Of a DNA stretch of 64,000 bases, positions 54,653-63,623 are shown one piece after another; position 1 is the first letter of the stretch, and each line of letters begins with the position of its first letter. The stretch is from Cytobacillus horneckiae (GTDB lineage Bacteria; Bacillota; Bacilli; Bacillales; Cytobacillaceae), in assembly GCF_002835735.1 (NCBI RefSeq), contig NZ_PISD01000008.1:248001-312000 (forward strand). The letters are read 5' to 3'. The position numbers and the translations under genes were made by a program. Under the pieces are notes generated by a model. The model ran no database searches, was not told the origin of the DNA, and saw nothing but the letters and a program-made list of their open reading frames with translations.

Positions 54653-55087
54653 CTACGATTTAAATAAATCGGCCAACACCGACTTATTATAAGAAATATC
54701 AGCAAGTGTCACTTCATCCAAAACATTCAAGTAAGCTTTTAACGCTTTATTCAGTACATGTTTAAGGCCACAGGCAGGGGAGATGACACAATGATTGTTG
54801 TTTTCATCAAAGCATTCCACGATGTGGAAGTCTTCCTCTGTCTTTCTTACAACCTCCCCAATATTAATCTCTGCAGGATCTCTCGATAATCGGATGCCTC
54901 CATTTCTGCCTCTTACTGTTTCGATATAATCATTTTTTCCAAGCTGGTAAATAACCTTCATTAAATGATTTTTTGAAATTGAATAAGCTTCGGCAATTTC
55001 TTTAATATTGGAAAGCTTTCCTTTCTCAATCGTTGATAAATATAGTAATACTCTTAATGAGTAGTCAGTGTAATTAGTTAACCTCAT
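54653..55087 (-). CDS. nsrR: Nitric-oxide-sensing repressor NsrR
   Basis: A 144-residue Rrf2-family regulator. The winged helix-turn-helix starts MRLTNYTDYSLRVLLYLSTIEKGKLSNIKEIAEAYSISKNHLMKVIYQLG. Three cysteines in ECFDENNNHCVISPACGLK hold the Fe-S cluster that reacts with nitric oxide. ATG 55087 gives the family start and follows AAAGGTG; the in-frame extension to 55150 is unlikely. It is divergent from hmp, its classical target. Confidence 0.93.
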   Translation of the reverse strand: MRLTNYTDYSLRVLLYLSTIEKGKLSNIKEIAEAYSISKNHLMKVIYQLGKNDYIETVRGRNGGIRLSRDPAEINIGEVVRKTEEDFHIVECFDENNNHCVISPACGLKHVLNKALKAYLNVLDEVTLADISYNKSVLADLFKS

Positions 55088-55168
55088 ATATGACCACACC
55101 TTTTTGGAATGATTACTTCTATTATACATTTTTGAACGTGACATGAACAAAATGTGACAACTTTTATA

Positions 55169-55192
55169 AAGATGTATTTAAAATATTGCTTT
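55169..55192. promoter_or_regulatory. NsrR box 1
   Basis: AAGATGTATTTAAAATATTGCTT is a near-dyad of the B. subtilis NsrR type (ATRTATTTAAAATATAT-like). It lies 48 bases upstream of a better copy. Confidence 0.7.
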
Positions 55193-55216
55193 TACTAATA
55201 GAATAGATGTATTGTA

Positions 55217-55241
55217 AAGATGTATTTAAAATATATCTTTT
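55217..55241 (+). promoter_or_regulatory. NsrR box 2, next to hmp
   Basis: AAAGATGTATTT and AAAATATATCTTT form a close-to-perfect dyad about 20 bases before the hmp start. It covers or abuts the hmp promoter, so NsrR can block hmp without nitric oxide. Confidence 0.8.
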
Positions 55242-55261
55242 ACTTTAGGAGTGAAGGGCTT

Positions 55262-56428
55262 ATGTTATCCCAACAAACCATACAAACGATTAAAGCTACT
55301 GTACCTGTTCTGGAACAGCACGGAGTAGAAATAACGACTCAATTTTATAAAAGGCTATTTGAACATCATCCGGAATTATTAAATATTTTTAACCACGCTA
55401 ATCAGAAAAAAGGAAGACAGCAAACAGCATTAGCCAATACGCTATATGCTGCAGCTCAGCATATTGAACAGCTTGAAGTCCTTGTTCCAGCAGTTACTCA
55501 AATCGCGCATAAACATCGCAGTTTAGGTGTCAAAAAGGAACATTATCCTATTGTAGGAGAACATTTGCTGGCAGCGATGAAAGAAGTGTTAGGTGAAGCA
55601 GCCACAGATGAGGTTATTCAGGCTTGGGGCGATGCATACGGTGTGATCGCTAATATCTTTATTGATGTTGAAGAATCTATGTATGACGAAGCCGACTGGA
55701 GAGAATTTAAACCATTTATCGTTTCAAATAAAGTGAAAGAAAGTGCTGTGATTACTTCTTTTTATCTTGTAGCAAAAGATGGGCAACCTGCACCTTCATC
55801 TAAACCGGGTCAATATGTAACAGTGAAAGTGAAGCCGGAGGGAGAACAATATACTTCTAACCGTCAATATAGTTTATCTTCGAATCAAAATGAAGAATAT
55901 TTACGGATCTCGGTGAAAAAAGAACTGAATGGGAAAGTATCTAATTACTTGCATGATGATGTGAAAGTGGGAGATGAAATCGAGGTAAGCGCACCTGCAG
56001 GTGATTTCACCTTAAAGCAGGACTCAGATTCTCCAGCTATACTTATTAGCGGTGGTGTTGGAATTACACCAATGATGGGAATGCTCCATTCAATTGCATC
56101 AGCAAACAGCAGCAGAAAGACCGCATTTATCCATGCATGTAAAAATGAACAAGTACAAGCATTTAAACAAGAAGCATCAGATTTAATCACCGCCATAAAC
56201 GGTGAAATCTACACTAAATATGAAGATCAATCTGGCAGGCTGTCAGCTGAAGATTTAGCAAATTTTGTTAATGAAGATGGAGAGTATTATGTATGCGGAC
56301 CAGCATTGTTCATGAAATCGGTTATTGCGATTTTATCTGAACTTGGCGTGCCTAATGAAAAGATTCACTTTGAATTTTTTGGTCCCGCAATTTCCTTTGA
56401 GCAAGCAGAAAATAAGGTCGGCATTTAA
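55262..56428 (+). CDS. hmp: Flavohemoglobin (nitric oxide dioxygenase)
   Basis: A 388-residue cytoplasmic enzyme that turns nitric oxide into nitrate with O2 and NAD(P)H. The globin domain (1-135) has NIFNHANQKKGRQ and the proximal His in IAHKHRSLGVKKEHYPIVGEHLL. The FAD domain has RQYSLSS, and the NAD domain has SGGVGITPMMGML and YVCGPALFMKS. ATG 55262 follows TAGGAGTG; the upstream in-frame ATG lies inside NsrR box 2. Repressed by NsrR encoded divergently. Confidence 0.96.
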   Translation: MLSQQTIQTIKATVPVLEQHGVEITTQFYKRLFEHHPELLNIFNHANQKKGRQQTALANTLYAAAQHIEQLEVLVPAVTQIAHKHRSLGVKKEHYPIVGEHLLAAMKEVLGEAATDEVIQAWGDAYGVIANIFIDVEESMYDEADWREFKPFIVSNKVKESAVITSFYLVAKDGQPAPSSKPGQYVTVKVKPEGEQYTSNRQYSLSSNQNEEYLRISVKKELNGKVSNYLHDDVKVGDEIEVSAPAGDFTLKQDSDSPAILISGGVGITPMMGMLHSIASANSSRKTAFIHACKNEQVQAFKQEASDLITAINGEIYTKYEDQSGRLSAEDLANFVNEDGEYYVCGPALFMKSVIAILSELGVPNEKIHFEFFGPAISFEQAENKVGI

Positions 56429-56436
56429 ACAATATT

Positions 56437-56473
56437 AAATACCTCCTGAATTTCATTTCAGGAGGTATTTTTA
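56437..56473. terminator. Terminator after hmp
   Basis: A perfect AAATACCTCCTGAA/TTCAGGAGGTATTT stem touches the left end of the 63-bp island repeat. It was probably once shared by hmp and the gene now at 63573. Confidence 0.88.
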
Positions 56474-56533
56474 TACTGAAACTTATTTCCTGTTCATCTT
56501 TTCTATAATCGCATGCAAATCATCCGGCCGATG
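56471..56533. repeat. Left 63-bp direct repeat (attL-like)
   Basis: This 63-bp stretch (TTATACTGAAACTTATTTCC ... CATCCGGCCGATG) is identical to 63561-63623 in the same orientation. It is the end of the gene at 63573, including its stop codon. It bounds the decayed island on the left and lies next to the integrase remnant. Confidence 0.9.
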
Positions 56534-56594
56534 AAATTCAAGCGGAGAAACCCCTTATCAAAAACGATGGATTCTGATTCGACTAAGAGTACAT
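56473..56594 (-). pseudogene. Diverged 3' fragment of the gene at 63573
   Basis: Read on the minus strand, it gives VLLVESESIVFDKG, a one-base frameshift, then SPLEFHRPDDLHAIIEKMNRK and stop, the same as the C-terminus of the gene at 63573. Beyond the 63-bp identity the DNA differs at about one base in four, so this piece came from a diverged relative. It is fused to the end of the integrase fragment. Confidence 0.85.
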
Positions 56595-57473
56595 GAATCA
56601 TTGGCGCACCTTCACGGGTGGGTAAAACGAGGTCATTGTCGCAATAGCGGGTCTGGCAATGCTTCTTTTCCCATTAGATTAAATGACGGTGTTTTACTAA
56701 TTCTCCCATAAGTCATCTTGGTATGAATACGGATCTAACGCTGGACTCGTTCTTTGCGCCCGCCTTTATTTCGGCTTTCTGCGTTAAAGTTTGGCGAATG
56801 TTTATGATGTTATTATCGAAGTCAATATCCTTCCATCTAAGCGCCAGTATTTCTCCTTGTATAAGGCCGGCAAGCAATCCGATCTGAAATCCTATTAAGC
56901 AACGAGTTACTCGGGCAATATGCGGTGCCTCGCGGAGAATATAGTTAACCTGGACGAGCGTCCAAACGGCCATTTCACGTTTCCGTTTCTTAGGTAGCGT
57001 TACGTCTTGCGCGGGATTTTCCATAATTATTTTGCGCTGACGTCCTTTTGGAGCGAGCCATAAAGGATACGATACATTAAGTGCACAGTAGGCGGAGAAT
57101 ATTCGTGATCCACCATGTCGTTAACGATATTCTGAATATGTTCGTATGCAATCGCCTGTAATTTTAAACGTCCCAACGCTGGCTTAATATTATTTTCGTA
57201 GTGAACGAGTTGAGTTTTTAGAGTTGAGCGTTGCAATGAAATCTTTCTTTCCGTCCAATATTCCTCCATAAATCGTTCGTATGTTAGCGAAGATTAATTC
57301 GTATAGTTTTCGGACAAGACTTCTGCTTTCAAACGAATATAAGCGTCATTAGCTGCGGCTCTTGATGCGAAACCTCTCCGTCTAATTTGCTTCCGTTTTC
57401 CTGTGAGCGGACTCTTGCCCGCATCGAAAACGAAATCCCATTTTCCTGTTCTTTTGTTCAATGATACTGCCAC
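56595..57473 (-). pseudogene. Tyrosine recombinase (phage-type integrase), broken
   Basis: A GTG start at 57473 with a perfect AGGAGG reads MAVSLNKRTGKWDFVFDAGKSPLTGKRKQIRRRGF, an arm-type DNA-binding domain. An in-frame TAA then interrupts it near 57292. The core-binding domain follows (TYERFMEEYWTERKI...YEHIQNIVNDMV), then a frame change near 57026 and the start of the catalytic domain (LLAGLIQGEILALRWKDIDFDNNIINI). More stops follow, then DNDLVLPTREGAPMIHV. The HxxR and catalytic Tyr part is missing and replaced by the 3' gene fragment. It is certainly inactive. Confidence 0.88.
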
Positions 57474-57639
57474 AGATAAAACCTCCTAGTATACCTGTGC
57501 AGATTCCCAATAAATTTATAAAATCACAATTAATTAACAAAATAGATAATGATGTTCGGATTCATTTTCACCAACACCGCTGATTTTACTATCTCGAAGG
57601 GAGAAGGAACGGATCTCCAAAAAGACACAACGTAAAATT

Positions 57640-57873
57640 TTGCTGAATGTTAATCCTATGAAAATGGCTAGGTGCATAGTAGAGTTGGAGAGGATTTATG
57701 GAATTAGAGTAGGTAATCCTCAACGACGAAATGATTTCACAATATTTAGGTTCGTAAATGGTACGCATATGTACCAAACTAAGGAACTATTCTACGAATA
57801 CTTAAGGGGAAGGGTGGTGTTAATTGTGATAGCAGAAGTCATTTCTTCAGCACTCGTTGGTGGAGATTGCTAA
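57640..57873 (+). pseudogene. ParB-like partition protein fragment
   Basis: The frame includes RKILLNVNPMKMARCIVELERIYGIRVGNPQRRNDF, which resembles the KxARCIxELERIYGI segment of ParB-like proteins in phages, plasmids and ICEs. The open frame extends upstream of ATG 57640 to about 57590 without a start. After this part it becomes unlike the family and stops. A degraded piece of a longer gene is the best reading; a short real ORF cannot be excluded. Confidence 0.4.
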
Positions 57874-58033
57874 AGCGTTGTAGGGTACGTCAAATATGAC
57901 GCAGGGTTAGGTCTGCGAGGGACCTGAGCTATATATATCATATATTATTCAAAAATATTTCACCATTATTTTCTACTCTTTCTATAATTAGTATAAAAAA
58001 GAAAGGGTGATATGATTGGCTAATTTTTCCTTT

Positions 58034-58071
58034 AGGGTACCGCCAACATTTCGGAAATTTTGTACGCTAAG
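58034..58071 (+). mobile_element. Tn3-family terminal inverted repeat (Tn4430-like)
   Basis: GGGTACCGCCAACATTTCGG followed by AAATTTTGTACGCTAAG closely matches, as I recall it, the 38-bp end of Tn4430 (GGGGTACCGCCAGCATTTCG... ending ACGCTAAG). The orientation makes it a left end pointing right. No right end or transposase gene was found in the window. Confidence 0.7.
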
Positions 58072-58084
58072 CGATTTTATAACT

Positions 58085-58126
58085 TAAAAAAGCTGATTTC
58101 CTGTACCTTAAGGAACCGACTTTTTT
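58085..58126 (-). terminator. Terminator of the M3 peptidase gene (minus strand)
   Basis: On the minus strand AAGTCGGTTCCT pairs, with wobble pairs, with GGAAATCAGCTT, followed by a T run. It lies about 50 bases after the peptidase stop. Confidence 0.6.
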
Positions 58127-58173
58127 ATTTGACTTGTTAAACTACAGCTGGTTTAGTTTATTGCAATTAATTT

Positions 58174-59957
58174 CTAACTTTTACAATTGTTATATTGCTC
58201 TATATCCTCTAATAACCGTTGTATTGACTGTTGCCAAAATTTTTGTTGAGAGAGATCTATATTGAAATGTTTTTTAATTAGTTGCTCTAGTGGTAGTAAT
58301 CCAGTCTCACTTAGAAATCCTTGAAACTTTTTGTGAAATAGTTCATTTCCTTTAGCAATTTCTAAAAGTCCAATACTTAATAAAAAACCAAAAGAGTATG
58401 GATAATTATAAAAAGGAATATCAGCTTGATAGAACTGTCTATATTTGATCCATACAAAAGGTTCATATTCACTTAAATCATTACCATAAGCCTTTTCCTG
58501 ACATTGTAACGAAAGTTCTTCAACCTGAATTACATCTAATTGTCCTTTTTTCCTACACTCATAAAATCTATTTTCAAATAAGTAAGCTCCTCTAATAGAC
58601 ATCAAATAATTTAGACTACGTTCAATCTTCCATCCAAGAATTGCTTTTTTAATTGAACCATCATCTGTGTTTTGAATTATATAGTCAATAAATGCCGTTT
58701 CAAAAAAGATAGAAGAGGTTTCTGCCATTGTCATCTCAAAAGTTTCTTCTGAAAAGCGTAAGGATGGAACATCTTTCATTTGTTTAAAATGCCAAGCATG
58801 TCCTAATTCGTGTGCAAGTCTTCTAGCACTATCTATGCTATCATCATAGCTTAAAGAAATTCTTGATTCACCTTCAGCAATAAATGGAGCACAAAAACCA
58901 CCAAGTGGTTTTGTATTACGTTGTTCTGCATCTACCCAACCTTGTGAAATTGCTTCCTTTACGAATTCAGAAATATTTTTGTCAATGCCTTCAAGGGATT
59001 TAGTTATTCCATCTATTGCTTGTGAGAATTTAATCTGATGAGATCCTCCCTGAGATGACGTCATCAAATCATGCCATGAAAGTCTTTCTTTCTCTACTTC
59101 TTTTGCTTTGATTTTTAAATACTTTGAAAGTTCATGTGAATTGGAATCTACTACATCCCACATTGCCTTAAGGGTTGATTCAGATATGCCATTCAATTTT
59201 AAAGATTCATTAAGATAATCTACATTTTTTAGCCTGTTTTCATTAAGCCTAAGTCCAACCATTTGATTATAAATGGAAGCAAACACATTAGCTTGTGTTT
59301 CTAGTGTGTGGTTTAGTGCCTTAAATACAAGATGTCTTTTAGAAGGTTCCGGGTGAGACATTGCTAAATTATTGGCTTCAACAAAAGGTATTTCATTTTC
59401 TCCATTATCAAGATCAACTTTTACTTTTAAATTATTATTAAGTTGTGTATATATGTTTTCAAGACAGCTTAATGTTTCTCTGACAAAACTTGAAATAATC
59501 TTTTCTTCACTACTTGCCCTTGCTCCATCTTTTAATAACTCCGATATAAAACTTTCATGATTAATACTGTTAGACCAATCAACAAATTCTTCATATTACC
59601 TAGAGATTCTTGTAAATTAGATATAATATAACGAACTTGAGATTTCAATGCCGAGATGCACGCATTTAATGATGTTAAGAAAGAGGGGTCTATATTTTCT
59701 GTTGTTAAGCAATAATAAAATGATTCTGCGGATTCAATCTGTTTAATAACCTCCGAAAGGGTTACCAATTCATTTTCATACAGGGTATTTGATTTTGAAC
59801 TCATCTCAATATCTATCAACTTTTCTTTGATACTACTCATATGTTTTTTAAACTTATCCAAGTCAAGACCACTTTGAAGGTTATTCAAGTTCCAACGTGT
59901 TGGTGTAATTATCGTTTCCAAATCCCTTTCCCCCTTTTCCATATCCAACAGATACAT
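58174..59957 (-). pseudogene. M3 family oligoendopeptidase (PepF-like), frameshifted
   Basis: A zinc oligopeptidase gene of about 590 codons. The C-terminal part (58174-59361 and its open extension to about 59590) has ARRLAHELGHAWHFKQM (HExxH) and the downstream FETAFIDYII and YSFGFLLSIG motifs. The N-terminal part (to 59957) starts MEKGERDLETIITPTRWNLNNLQSG, like other PepF/M3 proteins. The two frames join near 59595 through a single indel: YEEFVDWSNSINHESFISELLKDGARAS reads on in the second frame. The gene sits as passenger in the island near the Tn3-type end and resolvase. The start may be ATG 59942. Confidence 0.82.
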
Positions 59958-60200
59958 GTTAAAAAAATCTCAATCCATGTTAATTCCATATCTATCTTAA
60001 CATATTTATCCATTTCATTTTCTATAAAAAACACCAAAACGGACGTTTAAGGTACTGAAAACATCTTTATTAAAAATCAACCTATTTTGTATTAATTCAT
60101 AGAAGCAAAACTCATTTCCGAAATCAAAGTAACATTTTTAAATTCTAAAACCGTTTTTGGTGCTAAAATAGGTTTATAAACAACTATTCGCAGGTGATGA

Positions 60201-60725
60201 ATGATGATATTTGGTTATGCACGTGAAAGTACAGAGGAGCAAAAATTAGATATACAAGTTGATGCTCTCGCACAATTTGGAGTAGAAAAGATTTATAAAG
60301 AAAAATTAACCGGAACGAGAAAAGATAGCCCTCAACTAGAAGAGCTTCTTAAAGTTTTACGCAGTGGCGACAAAATTGTTGTATATAAGCTTGATCGTTT
60401 TTCACGTTCTACAAAACATCTAATTGAACTTAGTGAACTATTTATTGATTTAGAAGTAGATTTTGTATCCATTACTGACAGTATTGACACTTCAACTGCA
60501 ATGGGGAAATTTTTCTTCCGTACAATGGCAAGTATTAGTGAAAGAACAAAGTCTGGTCTTCAAGCAGCACGATCCAGAGGAAGGAAAGGTGGTAGACCAA
60601 CAAAGAAAAAAGATAAAGTGGAAATGGCGATTAAAATGTATAAAAGTAAGGATTATACAATCAACCAAATTACAGAAGCAACGGGAATAGCAAGGACTTG
60701 TTTTAATTCGTGTTTATGGAAATGA
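60201..60725 (+). CDS. Serine recombinase, Tn3-type resolvase with damage
   Basis: A 174-residue resolvase. The catalytic N-terminus is GYARESTEEQKLDIQ (Ser nucleophile), followed by KEKLTGTRKDSPQLEELLKVLRSGDKIVVYKLDRFSRS. The segment normally reading ...AELERELIRERTKAG is here shortened to MASISERTKSG, a loss of about six residues in the long E helix. The C-terminal helix-turn-helix ends abnormally (GIARTCFNSCLWK). Both changes make full activity doubtful. GGTGATG site before ATG. The 240 bases upstream could hold its res site; I see no clear subsites. Confidence 0.75.
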   Translation: MMIFGYARESTEEQKLDIQVDALAQFGVEKIYKEKLTGTRKDSPQLEELLKVLRSGDKIVVYKLDRFSRSTKHLIELSELFIDLEVDFVSITDSIDTSTAMGKFFFRTMASISERTKSGLQAARSRGRKGGRPTKKKDKVEMAIKMYKSKDYTINQITEATGIARTCFNSCLWK

Positions 60726-61005
60726 AGGTATTCACCCAGGTGAAATTGATTAAATGAAGATCAAGAAATTGTCATTTATCTATTTGAATTAATAAATGAT
60801 ATGGGTTGAAGAACTAATCGCCAGAAAGAAGAAGATTAAGAAAGCTTTTAATAAAATTCCGACTGCAAATTTCAGGGGATATTGAATCGAGATAAGTAGA
60901 AGTAGACAACTAAATAAAATACACATTTTAATGGAAGAGGGTTATCTATTTTAGAATAATCTGGATTCAAATATTACTTGAATCCAGATTATCAGATGTT
61001 GTTCA
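60726..61005. other. Non-coding gap within the island
   Basis: About 280 AT-rich bases with broken frames. A dyad TCTGGATTCAAATATTACTTGAATCCAGA (stem TCTGGATTCAA/TTGAATCCAGA, about 60959-60987) lies just after the SUKH stop on the minus strand and is probably its terminator. Confidence 0.6.
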
Positions 61006-61533
61006 TTAATAATATTTATAATACTTTTCAGCATCTAGTTTCGACCATTCCCAGAAGTTAGAACCATTTGATATAATGAACCTATCTAAAAATATTTCAA
61101 AATTCATGTGCATAGGATCTTTTTCAGTGTTACCAATATATAAGTAATTTTTGTTGTTATCTACACAATTTTTAATCCAAAGATAGTTTTCATGTACATA
61201 TCCAATAGGATAAAACTCATTATCAGTTGAGACAAATTGCTTTACTTTTGATAATTCCTCTAATGAGTATAATTCTAACCCTCCACCAATATTCGTATCA
61301 CCTAAATACAATTGATGAAACTTCGCTCCATTTTGTTGTAATAAAAAAGCTTCATAATCCTCTGGAATATACAGTTCATTTATTTCCCTAAATTCTGTAA
61401 TAGCTTCTTGAGCAATAGGAGAATTAAAGTAAAAGCCTACAGTTTGTAATTCCCCTTGATGAGAAAAAATCTGTAGCTTATTTTCTTTTAGTTGTGATTT
61501 CAATGTATCTATACTTTGTTTTATAAACATCAT
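61006..61533 (-). CDS. SUKH/SMI1-KNR4 family immunity protein
   Basis: A 175-residue protein. Its core, REINELYIPEDYEAFLLQQNGAKFHQLYLGD...GGLELYSLEEL, is the SUKH-1 (SMI1/KNR4) pattern, common in immunity proteins that neutralise contact or secreted toxins by direct binding. It lies immediately downstream of the HNH toxin gene on the same strand (22 bases), the standard toxin-immunity order. GGAGAATT precedes the start. It is intact although the toxin is broken. Confidence 0.85.
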   Translation of the reverse strand: MMFIKQSIDTLKSQLKENKLQIFSHQGELQTVGFYFNSPIAQEAITEFREINELYIPEDYEAFLLQQNGAKFHQLYLGDTNIGGGLELYSLEELSKVKQFVSTDNEFYPIGYVHENYLWIKNCVDNNKNYLYIGNTEKDPMHMNFEIFLDRFIISNGSNFWEWSKLDAEKYYKYY

Positions 61534-61554
61534 AATTCTCCTATCTAATTAATT

Positions 61555-62525
61555 TTAATAGTTGACCCACCAAGGTGTTACAATCTGTTGATGAATATCT
61601 CTAGGTATAGGATATAAGTTTGCAAAGTTATTTTGGCCACCACGCTCTCTAGGTCTTACATGATGTATGTCTAAAGCAGACCAATCCCACTTTGGGTCAC
61701 CATAGGTATTTATATAATCTTTAATATATTTTCCTCTTAGAGTATTATTCCACGGTACTCTATCCTCGAGGGGAACTGTTTTATAATCTGCTCTTGCTGG
61801 GAATGGTAGAACTTTTCCGCTGTGGTTGTTTTTAAATAATTGGTAAAGTTTTGCTCTTTTATTTGCTAATACTGGCCCTACTTGATCAGCAGAATTGCTA
61901 ATACCGCCGCCTGCCCAACCAACTGTCATTCTATATTTAAATATATAAAAATCTGACTGAGTAACATTATAAGTAAAAGAAACAGTTTTTCCAACATAAA
62001 TGTCTGTACCTGTTAACTCAGTAGTTCTACCAGCTTGTTTTTTGTAAGTACCCTCATGAGCCTTACTAGTAAAAATATCATCTCCAGTAATAATAATTAT
62101 GGTTTCAACCCAGTTATTTTAGTAATCTTTGAGGTTACTTTTATTTGTCGTTTATCGGCATCAAAAGTACTTTGTGATGTCATTTGAACATAATTGGCTA
62201 CGGCAGGTTCGGCTTTGTTTACTTGTTTATCAGTCGTAAATGGTTCACCATTATCATTTTCTATAAAATCACTATCAGATGATTCGTGAGATGCTTTTAC
62301 ATCTTTTTGTAGTAGCTCAAATTCTTCCTGTGTTAGACTTGTGCTATGTTCCCCATTTCCATCAGAAACAATATATGTAATTGTTTCAAATGAATTTACA
62401 CCTTCATCTACTAATGAAATATCATTATTAGCATTTTCTGAAGCACCGACATTAAGCCCGAGAGATAATAACACTGTGCTAAATGAAAGAACAAATACTA
62501 AAAACCACTTAGCTAACACCTTCAT
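61555..62525 (-). pseudogene. Secreted HNH-nuclease toxin, frameshifted
   Basis: ATG 62525 follows AAGGAGAGG and encodes a signal peptide (MKVLAKWFLVFVLSFSTVLLSLGLNVGASEN), then a linker to KITKITGLKP and a TAA at 62097. One base of shift in a G3 run there (CCC on the plus strand) opens the frame IIIITGDDIFTSKAHEGTYKKQAGRT..., which runs on to the toxin domain. Its C-terminus holds WDWSALDIHHVRPRERGGQNNFANLYPIPRDIHQQI, an HNH/endonuclease-VII fold. The product would be an exported DNase. Immunity is encoded directly downstream. The frameshift is in a homopolymer, so phase variation or sequencing error are possible. Confidence 0.82.
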
Positions 62526-62796
62526 TTTATTCCTCTCCTTTTTAAATATAGTGAAAATAATTTTAAAAAACTCTCTCAAATATTAGATCATATCTTTATC
62601 ACCTCATCTGTTCATCTGACATCAAATACCAATATTATCCAAATAATTTGAAATCCCTTCCCTTTTTTTGAGAAATTTACTTATTTTTTTACGTTATTTC
62701 CCATCTGAAATTTTTGGTAATAAATGGGTTAATTAGAATGTTTTTATATGATAATATGAAAATAAATAGAAAAAAGAAAAGTAAGGAGGAGTAATA

Positions 62797-63012
62797 ATGG
62801 AGGACAATAAATCAAATTTAAAGAATGCAGCGATCATTTTAGGAGTATGTTTTGTGCTTGGTTCATGTACGATAGCAAGCTCAATTAATGATGTAGTAAA
62901 TCATAACATTATTGATAGTAACTATGATTCTATTGATTACGAGTTAAGCAGATTTAACGATAATTTCGAAAGATACCTAGACATTATTGAAGGGAAAGAA
63001 AGTGGACAATAA
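62797..63012 (+). CDS. Small membrane or lipoprotein, 71 aa
   Basis: An ORF starting at ATG 62797 behind AAGGAGGAG. The N-terminus is NLKNAAIILGVCFVLGSCTIASSIND, a membrane segment that could also be a lipobox (LGSC). A polar tail rich in Asn/Asp follows. I recognise no family. It is followed after two bases by a second tiny membrane ORF. The pair is the only apparently intact plus-strand unit in the right part of the island apart from the resolvase. Confidence 0.6.
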   Translation: MEDNKSNLKNAAIILGVCFVLGSCTIASSINDVVNHNIIDSNYDSIDYELSRFNDNFERYLDIIEGKESGQ

Positions 63013-63014
63013 AC

Positions 63015-63125
63015 ATGGAAAAACTTATAAGAGCTATTTTAGTAGGAGTTATAGCAGGTTTAGTGTTTTATTTTACTAATCCCTATGATTTGAATTTTAT
63101 TGTTACCTTATTAATCGGGGGGTGA
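63015..63125 (+). CDS. Tiny membrane protein, 36 aa
   Basis: ATG 63015 lies two bases after the stop of the preceding ORF. The protein (MEKLIRAILVGVIAGLVFYF...NFIVTLLIGG) has two hydrophobic segments. The upstream GGAAAG-type site is within the preceding ORF (GAAGGGAAAG). It is probably translationally coupled. The function is unknown. Confidence 0.45.
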   Translation: MEKLIRAILVGVIAGLVFYFTNPYDLNFIVTLLIGG

Positions 63126-63210
63126 CTCTTGAAAAGAGTAAAAGTTGGGGAGTGACCAAGATTTTAATTTTGTAAAAGTAACTAAAAAAACAAAGGGAGA
63201 GATACATAAT

Positions 63211-63427
63211 ATGGAGAAAAATTTACTTTGAATTTAGGAGCATTTACAATTTGGAAGAAGCAAAATGGCTCCCACAAACATTTATTGATGCAAAACTTGT
63301 TGTAATTAATGCCGATGGTCAAGAAATCGAATTAGGAATTGCAGATTTATTGAATATGGATGGTCTAAAAATGTATGATGCGGAAACAGGTGATGAAATA
63401 TTTGAGGATGGTGTTGTATATGAGTAA
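63211..63427 (+). pseudogene. Small protein of the DAETGDEIFED family, frameshifted start
   Basis: A start ATG with AAGGGAGAG (63211) opens a frame that stops after seven codons. One G less would read MRKIYFEFRSIYNLEEAKWLPQTFIDAKLVVINADGQEIELGIADLLNMDGLKMYDAETGDEIFEDGVVYE, an open frame of about 70 codons to the TAA at 63425. A C-terminal relative lies at 32880-32959. The function is unknown; both copies sit in decayed accessory DNA. Confidence 0.55.
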
Positions 63428-63560
63428 AATTTAAGACATTGTGACCAAATAAAAAATGAACACAATTTATGCTCATTTTTTATTTGGTTAATTGGGAAAC
63501 TGCACATTTTTATTTAGTTTGCGGTCACATTTCCTTGTGACTTCAACTTTTTCTACTATA

Positions 63561-63623
63561 TTATACTGAAACTTATTTCCTGTTCATCTTTTCTATAATC
63601 GCATGCAAATCATCCGGCCGATG
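63561..63623. repeat. Right 63-bp direct repeat (attR-like)
   Basis: Identical to 56471-56533. It spans the last 16 codons and stop of the gene at 63573 plus about 12 bases beyond. Integration within the 3' end of a gene with its restoration is typical of tyrosine-integrase elements. Confidence 0.9.

Noticed and set aside
57589..57777. 62-codon minus-strand ORF opposite the ParB-like fragment
   Set aside because: It has no ribosome site and no recognisable motif. The plus-strand frame has family-like sequence.
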